From Cenococcum geophilum 1.58 (Eukaryota; Ascomycota; Dothideomycetes; Gloniales; Gloniaceae): a stretch of DNA of 64,000 nucleotides. The notes under the pieces were generated by a model, which searched no databases, was not told the DNA's origin, and saw only the letters and a list, made by a program, of their open reading frames with translations. Each line of letters begins with the position of its first letter. The first letter of the stretch is position 1. Positions 46,001 through 58,450 of this stretch are shown piece after piece. The stretch lies in NCBI GenBank assembly GCA_001692895.1, contig KV748190.1, positions 1,327,645-1,391,644 of the forward strand, written 5' to 3'. The translations under genes were made by a program, and so were the position numbers.

Positions 46001-46960
46001 TAAGAGTGGTCTATTTTTATAGTATGGGGCCTAGTTTCTAGGGATAATCTTAATTTTATAGTTCTATGGTTAGTAAGGGGGCAGCTTATCTATATTTTTA
46101 GGAAGAAAGTGCTTAATATATTCGCGGAACTCCTTTAGTAAGTATTATAAAATGTCTTTACGGGTTAATTTTGGTTTGCCTTTTAGGAATTTTTTAATAT
46201 TAGTGTTAACTATCTTCTGGCGTAGAGACTTAGGCTTAGTTTTTAGGTTTGTTTTAAGGAAATTATAAAAATAAGGGGGTAGCGCTTTACGGGCTTCTTC
46301 TATTATATAGTTGCCCTCTACTAGCCGGCGGAAAGACTTTTCTAATAGGTTTGGTACTTCTATTAGGCCTATAGGCAGCTCTTTAAGTAGCTATTAGTGT
46401 TTTTCTTATTTAACTAGTTCTAATAGCTCCGCTATATAGATCCTTATTACCTTTACGCCTTTTTATTTATAGAACTAGGTAAAATTAATAGTATAAGTAT
46501 ATTTAATATTATTCAGTTTGGGGCGTGTTTAGTTCTCTAGTGCTACGGCTAGGCTAACGCGGCTTAGTCGGCCCTAAGGGGCGGAAATGCGGCGGCGGCC
46601 CTATACGGTATGCGCGGGAGATAGATATAAGGTTAGGCGTTATAGGGGGGAGGTCTTAATTGCTCTGGTTTCAGTCTTAGCTGTAACGCCTTTGGCTGTT
46701 ATACGCGTGGTTATATATACGTATAGCAAATAACTTAGAGTTAAGTGTCTTATTAGCTGGCCTAGGTTAAGCGGGTGTATATAGGGGACTTATAGTTCTG
46801 GCGGTGTTTATATTCTTAGGGGTAGGGCGGTGTTTCTTAGGGGTAGGGCAGTAATCCAGTCTTCTAGAATCTCTGTTTTATTTACTGTGTATATTAGCTT
46901 ACTAGTATTAGGTACCTCTTCTACTATTAGCTAACGGTATCTAAGCGTTAGCCGTGCAAT
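43040..46960 (-). pseudogene. pol: Element F pol: protease, RT, RNase H, integrase, chromodomain-like tail
   Basis: Read on the minus strand. RT about 45380-46050: YFTKLNIIATFN (normally TKLDLRxAYN), YLND at 45560-45574 (CTT-AAC for CTT-GAC, a TG-to-TA change), then VLIFS. RNase H about 44870-45200 with LECNYKIYNKKLLAII near 45005-45045. Integrase about 43650-44480, core HGKAYKYILVVIDRLTKI, with ISNYGIQFIND (normally SDRGxQF). The C-terminus at about 43090-43240 reads FKKILNIYNKDPYGLTYKIK, then WKYY, RFYKQYPKKLGPLD: a chromodomain-like tail. The protease was not placed with confidence. TAA/TAG frequent. Confidence 0.83.
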
Positions 46961-47479
46961 ACGTCCGTATAGTGCTACTTAGTTATAATTAGGGATGTGC
47001 TATAGGAGATAGTTATAGGTATAGTAATTAGAGTTAAACTTAAGCCCTAGGACAGGGAAGTTTATGCTTAGGTTATGCTTTTTAAGCTAGGGCATTCTAA
47101 GAATTACTAGTATTAAGGGTGATAACTTTATAACGTAGAAAAGTATAGATTCTATATAGTAGCCAATTATTATTTTTGCTATAAAGTAATAGGTAATAAA
47201 GCTGGATTAGAGTCTGTTAGTAAGGCGGAGTGGTTTTAAAACTAGGAGTCTTTTTATTATAATATTATGCTTCTTTATAAGTAAGTCTTTATCTATAAAC
47301 GCTGGTGCTATACTACTACTATTAATAAGGCTTACTGTTTTGATAAGAACTTCTAGAAGTAGGTTGCGTAGTAAGGAGAGGTAAGTCTAAATAAGGATGG
47401 AATTTCTATTGTTATTTACTGTTCTAAGATTAAATAGTAGCTAGCTTAGAATAAGGTCTAACTAATTTAGTAGTATAGA

Positions 47480-49083
47480 TTTAATCCTTTTATCCTCCTC
47501 CCCGTATAGTTTTAACCCTTAAAGGCAACTTAGTCTAAGGGTTAGCCTTTTAATGGCTGCGTTATAGGGCTTGGCTAGTGGCTATAGTCTTGGCTAGTAT
47601 GTCCTAACGTATTAGTCTCTGACGGTGTATATATGCTCGGGGGTACTTCGCCAATAATATGGCCGGTCTTACGGTTAGTAGTAATACGGAGTACTTATCT
47701 ATAGTTTACGTACGGGACTATTAGCTAGGGCTGCGTTGGGGAAGAGAATCGCGGGGGTAGGTTTTTGTATCCAAACCTACGTCCTTATCTATAGTTACCG
47801 CCTTAATTACTATCCCCTCTATTAAAGAATCCGCCGCGGCTAGGGGGGGGTTAGCGCGGTAGTATTAGAAGGGGATTTAGGTTTTACTAGGGGTTATAAG
47901 TATCTTTCTAGTAGCTAGGTTAACCACACGCCATATAGAGTCTATTATTTATGTAATGTCTTTAGACGTTATTAGGGAGGCTATTACTACTACTACTAAA
48001 CTTAACAGCGTCTAGGTCTATTAGGTTATTCTATAGTAATATAGGTTAATAGCCGCTAGTAGCACTTAGCTTAGCGGTATTTAACTTAGTATAGTGGGTA
48101 TAGTTCTATAGGTTATAAGCAAATATATCTATCTACTTACTTCAGCCTTTATAGTTAGTATCGCTAATCTTACAGCTAAGGGTAAGGGCCAGGTCCTTTA
48201 TCTTAAAGGAAATATTCTTCTTAAGCAAATCCACTTTTTGTTTCTTGGTCTTGTTTGCTTTAATTATTAACTTATTAAGCTCTGCTTTCTAGGATTAGTA
48301 GTTACGCTCGCCTTAGCTTAAGATATCTAACTTATTTTTAGCCGCTTGGGTTATATCTATAGTCTTATAGTGTCCTCTTATATATATAAACATAGACTCT
48401 TAGTTAGAAAAGGTCTATTTACTTAGGTTGTTTAGGTATATACGTAGCGTGTTAAGGCTATGTTTAATATAGTTATAAGCTTTATCCGTTAGTATGTCTA
48501 ATATATAGAGGATTTTGTCTATTGGGGTCTTAAAGCACTTTACATCCCTTTAGAAAACGCCTTAGATTTTTGTTTTCTATATTTTAAATTTTTCTTACTT
48601 TTTAATTGGTAATCCCTTACTATTAAATAGGGTTGGATTTTTTACTTTATGCTTTTTTCTACGGGGCTTAGTTAAAAGAGGGGAGCTAGTAGTAGGGTTT
48701 CTGTTGGCAATAGTCTTAGTAAGTGTAGTAATCTAAAAGCTTAGGTTTTGTATAGTCTTGGTATATACGAGGGCTTACTGTTTATATTGTTTAATATATG
48801 GTTTAAGTGTCTTAAGGGAGTTAATTCTGTATTAAGCTTTTTTAAGTTAGGACTTTATAGCTTGGCCTTTACTATAGACGGCTTAAAGGCCGCTCTTAAT
48901 ACTAGTTAAGAAGGCTATACATATGGAGAGTTGCTAAAAGGTTCCTGCTATATTAAGGTCCTTTAGGTATTTAAGACCGTTTCTAATTGCCTAGGCGATA
49001 TTAGTATAGAAGGTATTAAGGAGGCGGGCGAGCGCTTCGCGAGGGTTTATTGGCGGGACGTTGTCTATATTATAGTCGCCCAT
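47480..49083 (-). pseudogene. gag: Element F gag
   Basis: Minus-strand ATG with first base 49083: MGDYNIDNVPPINPREALAR, then LLNTFYTNIAQAIRNGLKYL, open for about 50 codons. It is followed by a coiled-coil-like, Lys/Gln-rich middle (about 48200-48850). A zinc knuckle lies at about 47893-47937: YMACGQPSYQKDTYNP, where the first Cys, the His and the last Cys are Tyr. Then comes a Gly/Arg/Asn-rich, RNA-binding type tail (RGGFFNRGDSN, GRRFGYKN) near 47740-47850. Stops TAA/TAG. Unlike A and B gag in sequence. Confidence 0.8.
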
Positions 49084-49303
49084 TTTAGGAGATCTGGGTA
49101 AGGCAATTGGAATCTATAAGGCTAACTGTAATACTAAGATTGCTAAGACTATACTGAGGCTATACTAAGACTGTGCTGAGATTGTTTAGGACTGTGGTAT
49201 GGTATTATCGGTCGCGCCAGGTCGCGATTATACTAGGAAAATAAAGACAGTGGACTAGGAAAAATAAAGATCGTAATAAAGTGCAATTAGAGATACTATA
49301 AAC

Positions 49304-49490
49304 TGTTATAGTGCTGCAATAAAGTAGACTAAATAACTATGTTGTGGTATAAAGAGAAAAAGAAGGTGGAAAGGGGGTATTGTATACAAATAGTAGGGCC
49401 GGCTGCTAAGGTACTAGTGGTGGGCTAGCTAACAGTAGGAAACAGTACAAGACAGTATAAAACAGTATGCGTTAGGTCAGTGCCGTAACA
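49304..49490 (-). repeat. Element F 5' LTR (187 bp)
   Basis: TGTTATAGTGCTGC to CAGTGCCGTAACA, equal in length to the left copy. The roughly 220 bases between it and the gag start contain TACTAAGACTGTGCTGAG-like short repeats (49120-49190). Confidence 0.95.
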
Positions 49491-49495
49491 CTTAC

Positions 49496-49715
49496 TAATT
49501 AAAGTGGATAGTAAGAATAAGTACTTTATTAAAAGAATTAATAATATTAAATATAATAAACGAAAACGCTAATATATATACCTTATAAAATAGAGAGGCT
49601 TTATTAAGCCTTTATAGGAACCCGTTAACTCTATAGGACTTATATAAGTCGTAAAAGACTTTTATAAACTCTATTTAGAACTACTATAGCCTTACTTTAT
49701 AAAAGCTTAAGTTTA
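49496..49715 (+). pseudogene. pol: Element C chromodomain-like C-terminus
   Basis: Resumes after F: SRNKYFIKRI, KRQYIYLIKWRGF (Gln, Trp codons TAA/TAG), EPVNSIGLIQVVKDFYKLYLELLQPYF. The order strand, KWRGF (family W-x-G-Y/F), then a C-terminal helix, is that of a chromodomain. It ends just before the polypurine tract. Confidence 0.7.
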
Positions 49716-49727
49716 AAGGGGGGGTAC

Positions 49728-50107
49728 TGTTATAGGATACCTCTATAATACCTTATACACATCTACCTATTTCTACTAACTTAGTAACTAGAGACTAACT
49801 ATAAAATAGCAATCTAATAACAATCTGCGGCAATTTAACGGCAATCTATCGCATTCTGCTATATTATACTAAGTTTTACTAAGTTTTACTAAATCCTACT
49901 AAGTTCTGCTAGGACTACTACCTAAATCCTATTTTACTCCGTGTATATATTAACTAAGCAACTAAGTCTATAATATATACCCTTTCTTCCCGTTTTCCTA
50001 CCTTCTTTCCTTATATAAAGTCTTAATCTTATTATATAGTTTATGTATATAGCTTAATAATATCTACTTTGCTATATATTATCGTCGCTTATACTTACTT
50101 TATAACA
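49728..50107 (+). repeat. Element C 3' LTR (380 bp)
   Basis: Same length as the 5' LTR and collinear. Both carry TATATATTAACTAAG and the final ATATTATCGT, CGCTTATACTTACT block. Confidence 0.95.
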
Positions 50108-52139
50108 CTAAAGACCTTAATTAAAAATCCGGCGCCTTCTAGTTTAGGTTACTATTATTTAAAATATCTAATAATAGCTAGTAGCTCTTTATTATAGATT
50201 TTATAGTTATATTTAGCTAGGCTTAGTTATTTTAAGAAGTATACTATAGGGTATAATACTCTATCCTTGTTATATTAAGACAGAATACCTTTAATAACGT
50301 AGTTAGGTAAATTAGCTTCTATAACGCTTATTTAGTTTAGGTTAAAGTATTAGAGTATAGGCGCGGTAGTAAATATAACTTTTAGGTAAGTAAAGGCCTT
50401 TTTATATACCTTATTAAAGATAAAGGCTTTATTCTTTTAGGTTAAAGCTATAAAGGGTAAAACTAGGGCGGAGAAGTTATTACTAAACTATTAGTAGAAG
50501 CTAGTAAATTCTATAAAGACTTTTACGTCCTTAACGTTCTTAGGTTCTTGCTAGTTTATAATTACTTTAACCTTCTTTAGGTCTATTTATATACTATTTA
50601 TAGAAATAAGAAGTCTAAGGTATAGAACTTCTATTTTATAGAACTTATATTTATCTATATTTAATTATAAACTAGCTCTATATAGGGCTTAAAAAATAAG
50701 GTTAATATATTGCTAATATTTAGTTAGGTTATTACTATATATTAAAATATCGTTAATATAAGCGGTATAAAAGATATTTAGGTAGGGACATAGGGTATTA
50801 TTTATATAATATTAAAACGAGCTTAGAGCGTTTATAAGGCCAAAGGGTATTACTAAGTACTTAAATAATTTATATTGGGTATAAAATATAGTAAGCTATT
50901 TATCTCCTTTTATAATATAGAGGCGGTTAAATATAGAGATAATATTAAGCTTTATGTCGAAGTAAGTCTTACTTAATTAGTTTAGTATCTTTTATATTAG
51001 CGGGATTAGATATTAGTTTTTAACAGTAACAACATTAAAAGCTTAGTAGTTTACGTAAAAGCGTAGTCTACCGCCTAGGTTTTAATAAATATTACTAGTA
51101 TGGCTATAGGTAAAGAGCTTACTTTAATAAATCCTTTACGTAGGTTCTCGTTTAGGTACTTTTATAGCACTTAAAGTTTATTTTAGGATATTTTATATAG
51201 GGGTCTAAATCTAGGCTACTTTCCTTCTTTAAGTACAATCTTATAATTATATAGTTAGTATTTTAGTAGCTTATTACCTTTCTTCTATAAGAATACCTTT
51301 AGGCGGTTATAGTACTCTACTAGTACCTTTATAGCAGCGTTAGTGTACTTCTTTAATACTAAGGCCTTCTTAATATTAGCTATAGTAACAGCGAAGATTA
51401 TATATTTAGGTTTCTTAGTAAGTCGCACTAGTGGGGTAGCTCTAATTATATAGATGTTTAGAGTATTAGGTTTACTTAGGTTACCCATAGTTTCTTATAT
51501 AGTTTTCTATTTAGCTTTAGGTTTAATATTAGGTACGGAATTAATATTAGATTTAGGTTTAGGTTCTTTAAGTATTTTTATTATTATAAAATACTAGTTC
51601 TTCTAGTAGTTTTATATATTAAGCTTAAGCTTCTACTTAGTTTGGGGCGGTATAGTACTTAGTAATAACTTATAGAATTTAGTAGAATTTTTAGATCCTT
51701 AGTAGATATTAATAGAATTCTTATATTAGTGGAATTTAGTAAAATTTCTGTGCCAGTAGGATCTGGTAGATTCCTTAGGCATAGCGTAGATATTAGTAGA
51801 AATCTTAGGCTAGTGGATTTTAGTAGATTTCTTAAATTTTAGTTTAGAGTTAGGGCAGTATATTATAGAGCATTCCTTTCTATAATAAGGAGTAGTAAAT
51901 AAAAGCTTAAGGTTATTTTAATCGATAACCACCTTATATAGCTTTATTTAGGGCTATCTAAGAATTACTATATAACCTAGGGTAGTAATAAAAGCTTAAT
52001 TAGTTTTTTTTTATAGTTTAGGTATTAAAGGTTTAGGGCTACTATATAGGTAATACTGCCTAAAATAGTGCGTTTACTATTAAATCTAAATATATTAATA
52101 TGCCGGTTAAGAGGAATTAAGGTAAAACTATTATCTTAT
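50108..52139 (-). pseudogene. pol: C-prime pol fragment: RNase H, RT, protease
   Basis: Antisense relative of element C, continuing the piece at 21051-21472. RNase H with the NYKIYNKELLAII homologue near 50175-50215; RT to about 51200 (the KPxSGLR region is near 51070); a stop-poor section at 51285-51488 (MGNLSKPNTLNIYIIRA, IKKALVLKKYTNAAIKVL); a repeat-bearing linker at 51655-51850; protease near 52000-52139. It contains the uninterrupted sequence at the site where C carries element E, near 51325. Cut at 52139 by element G. Confidence 0.85.
51655..51850 (-). repeat. Nine-residue coding repeats in C-prime
   Basis: Minus strand gives at least six units such as STKIHQPKI, STNIYAMPK, STRSYWHRN, FTKFHQYKN and SINIYQGSK. 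Element C has about four at 32880-33000. Confidence 0.7.
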
Positions 52140-52356
52140 TATAAGGGATATTATTATAGACACCTTAGGTTACCCTTAGGATAACCCCTAAACGCCCCTT
52201 AGATAGTCGCCGGTTACGTACTAAAGGCACGTACCCGTAGTATATAGTCTCTACAATCCCAGAGGCCTTACCTCCTTAAAAATTCGTCTCTCTTACCAAT
52301 CTATCCTATTCCACAATCGTGTCCTTATAGCCCCCTATCTACAAAGTCCCCTTATA
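52140..52356 (+). repeat. Element G 5' LTR (217 bp)
   Basis: TATAAGGGATATT (originally TGTAAGGG, compare the H terminus) to AAAGTCCCCTTATA. Followed by a 420-bp leader (52357-52778) with no frame I trust; an antisense ORF there (52449-52718) has no family features. Confidence 0.95.
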
Positions 52357-52778
52357 TTTAAATCCTTCCTACTCCTTTTTAGAAGGGCAGTCGGCTTTAA
52401 GAACCAAATTATTTATTTATATCTTTTATTTACAACCACTATCCTCCCTTAAAAATCTCGCAACAACCTAAATAGAAACTCCATAGGCACCTTATAGAAA
52501 GCCATTATAGTAAGGTAGGAAGGTCCCTTTAATAGCGAGAAATTGCAATAATATAACCCTTTAGGCAAGATAGCTAAATAAGCCCCAATACCTAGATGCT
52601 CCAGAAGCTTAAAGACTTTTACACACCTACAGTTACCGGCAACGCTAAGGAAAATACAAACACCCTCTATAACGGTAGCAATACTACTAAAAAGTAGCCG
52701 GAACCCCTCTAGCCCCACCTAGGCCAATTAGAAAATTAAGCGCTAAAGGCAACTGTAAAATCTTCCCCTAAGCCAAAA

Positions 52779-54100
52779 ATGCCAGAGAAATACACTAATA
52801 CGTCTAACTAGGAAACCAACTAGAACCCTTTCGGAAGACTACCAGCCTATAATTAGTATAGTGGCGGTATATAGACTGCTTATAAGCTAAGCGGGCCTAC
52901 CCCTTTAAGTAATCTAACCTAACTACTAACTTAAGACCTAAGCCTCATTAAAAAGCCTATACCAGCTACTAATACGAATACTACCTCTATAGCAGGAGCT
53001 TTCCTAGGCCTAAGTTTAGAAGGTCAAGAGCCTTATACTAATCTCCTTTAAGACGGATATTAGGAAGCTATTATAAGGCTCTTAAAAGCTATATAAGAGA
53101 AAGCCACTAATAAATATATTAAAACCCTTTAAGGGCAAATATATATCTAGTAGGGTTTAATCTAAGCTAGGCAAATTCTTTTATAACCTAGTTAAGGTTA
53201 AAGGCTTCCTAGGGGCTACCTAGCACCTACCTAAAAAGGTATAAAAAAACTTAGAGAGTTATCTACGCTATAAAAAAAAAAAAGATATAAACTAACTGGC
53301 TAAGGCCTTTAGTAGTCTAGAACTCCGCTACAGACCTAACGCCCAGCAGTTAGACGATTAGGTTTATAAGGTAAATAACTTCTTTAAGATGCTAATAATA
53401 CGAGATAATACCAAAGAGCGTATACGCTAGATTATTAGCAAAATTAAAGACTGATTACTAAACCAAATCGCACTTAATTAGCTTAATAAAGAGCAAATTA
53501 CTATATAGCTATAGCTGTAAACCTTCTTAAAGAAATAGACTTAAGATCTATATATTATATAATATAATAATATAGAGCTATTCTAGAATAGGATACAGCT
53601 TAACCGTTATAACTTTCGCCAGTTTATAAACTTTATAGAAACTTATACTTAATAGATAGATTTAAAGCCCTTTAAAAACAAGGACAATAGTATCTATAAA
53701 AAGGAGAAAATCGGGTTTATCTAGGCTAGAATTAAGCTAGTAATTTATAACAAAATAAAGCGCGTAGGAGCCCTATTGCGGATTACCATATATATGGATT
53801 TTAAACAAGTAGTTCTAAACGCTAAAGATATAGTAAAAAACTAAACCTCTTTTAGTAGAAAGCTAGGGGGTTACTAAAAGCGTAGGCACTTTAGTAGTAA
53901 TATAGGGCAGACCTAACCTTTAACAAAGCCATTCTTAAAAAGAACTTTAAAAGGGTTAAAATTAGGAGCCTTAAACAACGGGAAAGACTTTTAGGGTTAA
54001 CCTAATACCCATCTAGCACCTTTACGGGAACACTCCAAAAAGTTAAGAGAAAACTCTAAAGGTAGATCCTATTAGAAAAATAAGTAGGGTAATAACTATA
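52779..54100 (+). pseudogene. gag: Element G gag
   Basis: ATG at 52779 gives MPEKYTNTSNWETNWNPFGR (Trp codons now TAG). Downstream AGAFLGLSLEGQEPYTNLLQ leads to the capsid-like section ELRYRPNAQQLDDWVYKVNN, FFKMLIIRDNTKERIR near 53320-53430. This then continues RQFINFIETYTQQIDLKPF. There is at least one frame change between the N-terminus and the capsid section, or an indel. TAG/TAA dense. No zinc knuckle identified. Confidence 0.77.
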
Positions 54101-54149
54101 CTAATAATCTAAAAAAAAGCCCTAGTCGCAGACCTTTCCTAATTACAAC

Positions 54150-57100
54150 TAGGGCAAGATACGGAAGAAGAGACTCTCTATATTACTATTAAGCTAAAAA
54201 TAACACTCTCTATAGGTAAGGTATGTTAGTTCTAAGCACTATATAATGACAGCGCCGAAATCAATCTTATATAATATAATTTAGTAAAAGAGCATAAACT
54301 TATCCCATTATAAAGGTGGCGGACACCTATTATAGGCTTCCTAGATAAGCATTAGATTAAACTATATAGTGCCTATAAGCTTATAGTATTAGTAGCCAAC
54401 ATACATAACCGCATTAAGGTAGTCGGCCCGTAACCCTTCTAGGCGGCTAACTTCGTAAGTTATAACCTTATCCTTAAATACCCTTAGCTTATAAAAGCAG
54501 ATTTTAAAATACGCTTTAAAACTAGAGCCTTTAAATAGTAGAATAATAAAGATTTAAAAGGGCGTATATTACTAATAAGCCTAAAGGATATCCTAGAGAA
54601 TATAGCCCTAGGTAAAATAGTATACGCTCTATACCTAAAGAAGTATTAAATCTAACCCTTATTTAATAGCAAGATAGGTATAGAGCTTAGTATAGGTAAT
54701 AACCCTTCTATAATAGAGACCCTATAGGGAACTACTAAATAGGTCGCGGAGATATTATAGAAAGGTGGTAATCTTAAGGATTTTATAAGATACTTTAACC
54801 GTTATAGGTTACTCTAGCTTAAGCAATATACGGAGAATATACTACGGCACCTTAAACGCTATATTAAAGAATTCCCTACCCTCTATTAGCTACTATATAA
54901 AATAGTATAATATATAGTAGCAACCATATACAAGTAACTACTATAGCGTATAACGCTGCCCGTAGGTATCCTAAGGGAGCTTTAGGACCTACCTAATAAT
55001 AATATAGAGAATAAACGCGACCCTAATTTATTAAATATTCCAATAGGCCTAAGGGACTTACTATAGGTATTTTTAGGCAGAAGAGCTAAAGTCCTACTAT
55101 AGAACTCGGAGTATAATTATATAATTAATTTAAAAGAAGGCAAATAACCTCTAAACCTTCCTATCTATAACCTCTTGCGTAAAGAGCTTAAGATCCTACG
55201 GAAGTACCTTAATAGCTTACTAAAAAGGGATGGATCCGGCCCAGTAAGTCGCTAGTAGGCGCGCTAATCCTCTTTATCCTAAAACTAGATAGAACTATAA
55301 GGCTATATATAGACTATCGCGGTCTTAATAAGATTACAATTAAAAACCATTACCTACTACCACTAGTTAGTAAAATACTAGATTAACTATCTAGGGCGAA
55401 GATCTTTATAAAGTTAGATCTATAAGACGCTTATTATAGGCTCTATATTAAAAAAGGGGATAAGTAAAAGACCGCTTTTAAGACCTAATACGGCCACTTT
55501 AAGTATTTAGTAATGCCTTTTAGGCTAGCCAATGCGCCTATAATATTCTAATTATATATTTATAGAGCCGTAGGGGGACTAGTTAACCGCATATACGTTA
55601 TTTATTTAAATAACATCCTAATCTACTTAAAAGATAAGGATTAGCATAAACAACATATCTATAAAGTGCTAAAACGTTTAGATAATTAGGGCCTCTATAC
55701 TAAGGCGTTAAAGTATATCTTTAATACTAAGTAGGTCGAGTTCCTAGGTTACATTATAACGCCTATAAGTATAGTTATAGACCTAGTACGGGTGTAGATA
55801 ATCTAGGAGTGACCGAAGCTAGAAAGCTACTAGGATATTTAAGTATTCCTAGGCTTTGCCAATTTCTATAGGCGCTTTATTTATAACTACTTAGACGTTA
55901 CCTAATACCTATCTAATTATATTATAAAAGCTTTTTAAAACCTAACCTAAGGAATAAAAAGCTTAAAGGCGGTAAGAAAAAAAACTAAAAAGGGACTAAC
56001 TAAATGGTATAAGCTATAGTTATAGCCCAGAAAGGTTTAAAAGGCCTTTTAGAAACTTTACGTAAAGTTTATAAAAGCTTTATTACTACGGTATTTTAAC
56101 CTAAATTAGCTATTAATAATAATCACTAATATATTAAATTTTGCCCTTACTAGTATCCTACTATAACCTAATAGGCATCCGGACGCTACCTAGCTCTACT
56201 AAAAACTAGTAGTATTCTACAGTAAAAAATTCCAGGGGCTTAAAGTTAGGTATTATACCCACGATAAGAAACTACTAGCTATAGTTAACTACTTTAAACA
56301 GTAGCGATATTACCTTAAGCACGCGAGCTATACTACTTATATACTCTTAGATTATTATAATCTACGCTACTTTATAACTATAAAGGAGCTTATACCTTAA
56401 TAAGCCAGATAGGTAAAGGAGCTTGCGTAATTTAATTTTAAGATTAAATATAAGCTAGGGGAAAATAACCCTACTAATAGACCGTTATAATGGCTAGACT
56501 ATACTAAAGGCTTTAAAATAGGAGAAGGAAAACAAATAATAAATATCTTACTCCCTATATTATAGAACAAGCTCTAGGTATAGAATGCTTAAGCACCTAT
56601 AGCTCTATATACTAAGTCTTAGGTAGTATAAGCCCTATTAGTTTCTACTAATATTTCAGCTAGTACCTAGTCTATTACTAATAAGGGTCTAAATATACCT
56701 AAACAGAATGTTCCTAATATATTCTTAAAACCTAGTAATACACTATCTCTAATTACTAAGCTATCCCCTTAAACTAATAGTAAAGCTATAGAGCCCTATA
56801 ATAACTAAAGGACTTTAACATTATAGCGGCCTTCTTAATATACGCGTATTAAAGAGTTATAAGATCTATAGTACTATCTAGTTTTATACTTAAAGCAGTA
56901 TAGAACAAAATAGCTTTTACCTAAAAACTATTTAAAAGGTTAATAGATCTTATCCATAAGGTATAATAGAGGGACGCTTTCTATATTATCTTTAATATAG
57001 AAGTAGGCTAGAAATATAACGGAAAGAAAGCTACTAGGCGCTACTATTAGAAACTAGACCCAATAGGCCTACTATATAGAAGTAGTAAGGTTTGGGTGCC

Positions 57101-58450
57101 ATAAGAAACAAATCTACAACAGAAGATTCTTATAAAGAATTATAATAATCCTCTAGGCGGCTACTATGGTTAAGTAAAGATAGTAGAATTACTTTAGCGT
57201 AAATACTATTAGCTAAGGCTTAAATAAAAAGTAAAGGAGTATATTAGCTATTGCGAGAAGTGTTAAGTATATAAGATCTATAGGTATAAGCCATAGGGTC
57301 TACTTAAATTAGTTCCCCCCGCTAGTAAGCTATAGTAATATTATACTATAGACTTTATTATGGATCTCTCGCTATCTAAAAATAGCTAAGAACAAATATA
57401 TAATTTAGTCCTTATACTTATTAATAGGTTTTTAAAGTACGTTTAATACCTTTCTATTAACAAGATAATTAATATATAAGCGCTTATTAGCCTAATTAAG
57501 GAGAAATACTTTCTTAAAGTAGATTAGCCGTACTCTATTATTACTAATAGGGGCAGCGTCTTTATAAGCCAGTACTAGTCGGATCTATACTTTCATTTAA
57601 AGATAGACTACCGTTATAGTATAGCTTTTTATCTATAAATAAATAGGTAAATAGAACGCTAAAACTAGGAACTGGAGTCTTACCTATAAATATATTTAAA
57701 CTACTAGTAAGATAATTAGTATAAGCTACTTCCGTACGTGGAGTACACTTATAATTTAAAGTAATATATATTGCATAAGTATACACTAATCTAGATTGCC
57801 TATAGCGTCTAACTATTTGGGTTTAATAGTATACCTAATAATTACTAGCTAAGGCCGTATAATTAGTTATAGGATCCTACTAGGAAGTTTAAGGACATTC
57901 ACTAAAGAGTATAAGGATACCTCTAAAAATAAAAGGAGTAATAAAAGTATATAAAGCAGAGCCTACAGAATGCCCAAAAGTAGTAGAGACTTTAGTATAA
58001 CTGTAAGCACCAGAATAAGCATTTCGGAGTAGGCGATAAGGTTTTATTACATTTAACAAATATTAAAACCCGTTAACTATTAAAAAAGCTCAATATAAGA
58101 TACCTAGGTCCCTTTTAAATTAAGAAATAAATTAGTAAGTTAGCCTACCGTCTCTAGCTACCCCTATCTATAGCCTATATACATCTAGTGTTTTATATAA
58201 ACTTACTAAAGCCATAGCATAAACTACTACTAAAAAAGAACTTCTATCTAGGCCTAATTTAACACCCTAAGGTAGTAGGCGAGTGGTATAAGGTTAAAGC
58301 TATACTATGCTATAATTCTATTAAGAACAAGCTTTAATTTAAACTTAAATGGCTAGGCTAGCCCGCTAAGAACTCTATATAGGAACTAGAGGATTACCTT
58401 AATTATTATAAAGATATTCTAAAAGAATATTAGGACTAAGGTTTATAATC
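54150..58450 (+). pseudogene. pol: Element G pol: protease, RT, RNase H, integrase, chromodomain
   Basis: Protease near 54220-54420 (ALYNDSAEINLIQYNLV). RT about 55270-55900: [34 protein letters not shown] and YLNN at 55613-55624 for YLDD. RNase H about 56080-56400 (VRYYTHDKKLLAIVNYFK). Integrase about 57230-57830: zinc side YYEKC, then CXVYKIYRYK, core YYTIDFIMDLSLS, IITNRGSVF (usually SDRGxxF). Basic C-terminus about 58030-58260 (DKVLLHLTNIKTR, LGPF). Chromodomain about 58280-58440: EWYKVKAILCYNSIKNKLQF, KWLGQP, LEDYLNYYKDILKEY. Stops TAA/TAG throughout. Targeting to heterochromatin is the known role of the last domain. Confidence 0.85.

Larger units (their letters stand above)
42503..49490 (-). 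mobile_element. Ty3/Gypsy element F, antisense, inside element C pol
   Basis: 6,988 bp, two 187-bp LTRs (42503-42689, 49304-49490), TSD CTTAC (42498-42502, 49491-49495). GTACTCCTCTCCCC after the left LTR is the reverse of a polypurine tract. gag, then pol, read on the minus strand. It splits element C between integrase and chromodomain. Confidence 0.95.
21473..50107 (+). mobile_element. Ty3/Gypsy element C, inserted in an antisense copy of its own family
   Basis: Two 380-bp LTRs (21473-21852, 49728-50107), TSD CTAAG/CTAAA (one G/A mismatch) at 21468-21472 and 50108-50112. Four later insertions lie inside it: D, the 949-bp element, E and F; subtracting them leaves about 5.9 kb. gag 30230-31213, protease 32191-33337, RT to integrase 39756-42497, chromodomain-like tail 49496-49715. 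The target is RNase H of C-prime, an antisense copy of the same family. PPT GTTTAAAGGGGGGG before the 3' LTR. Confidence 0.93.

Noticed and set aside
52449..52718. 89-codon minus-strand frame in the element G leader
   Set aside because: No homologous support, opposite to the element, no motif; most likely chance.
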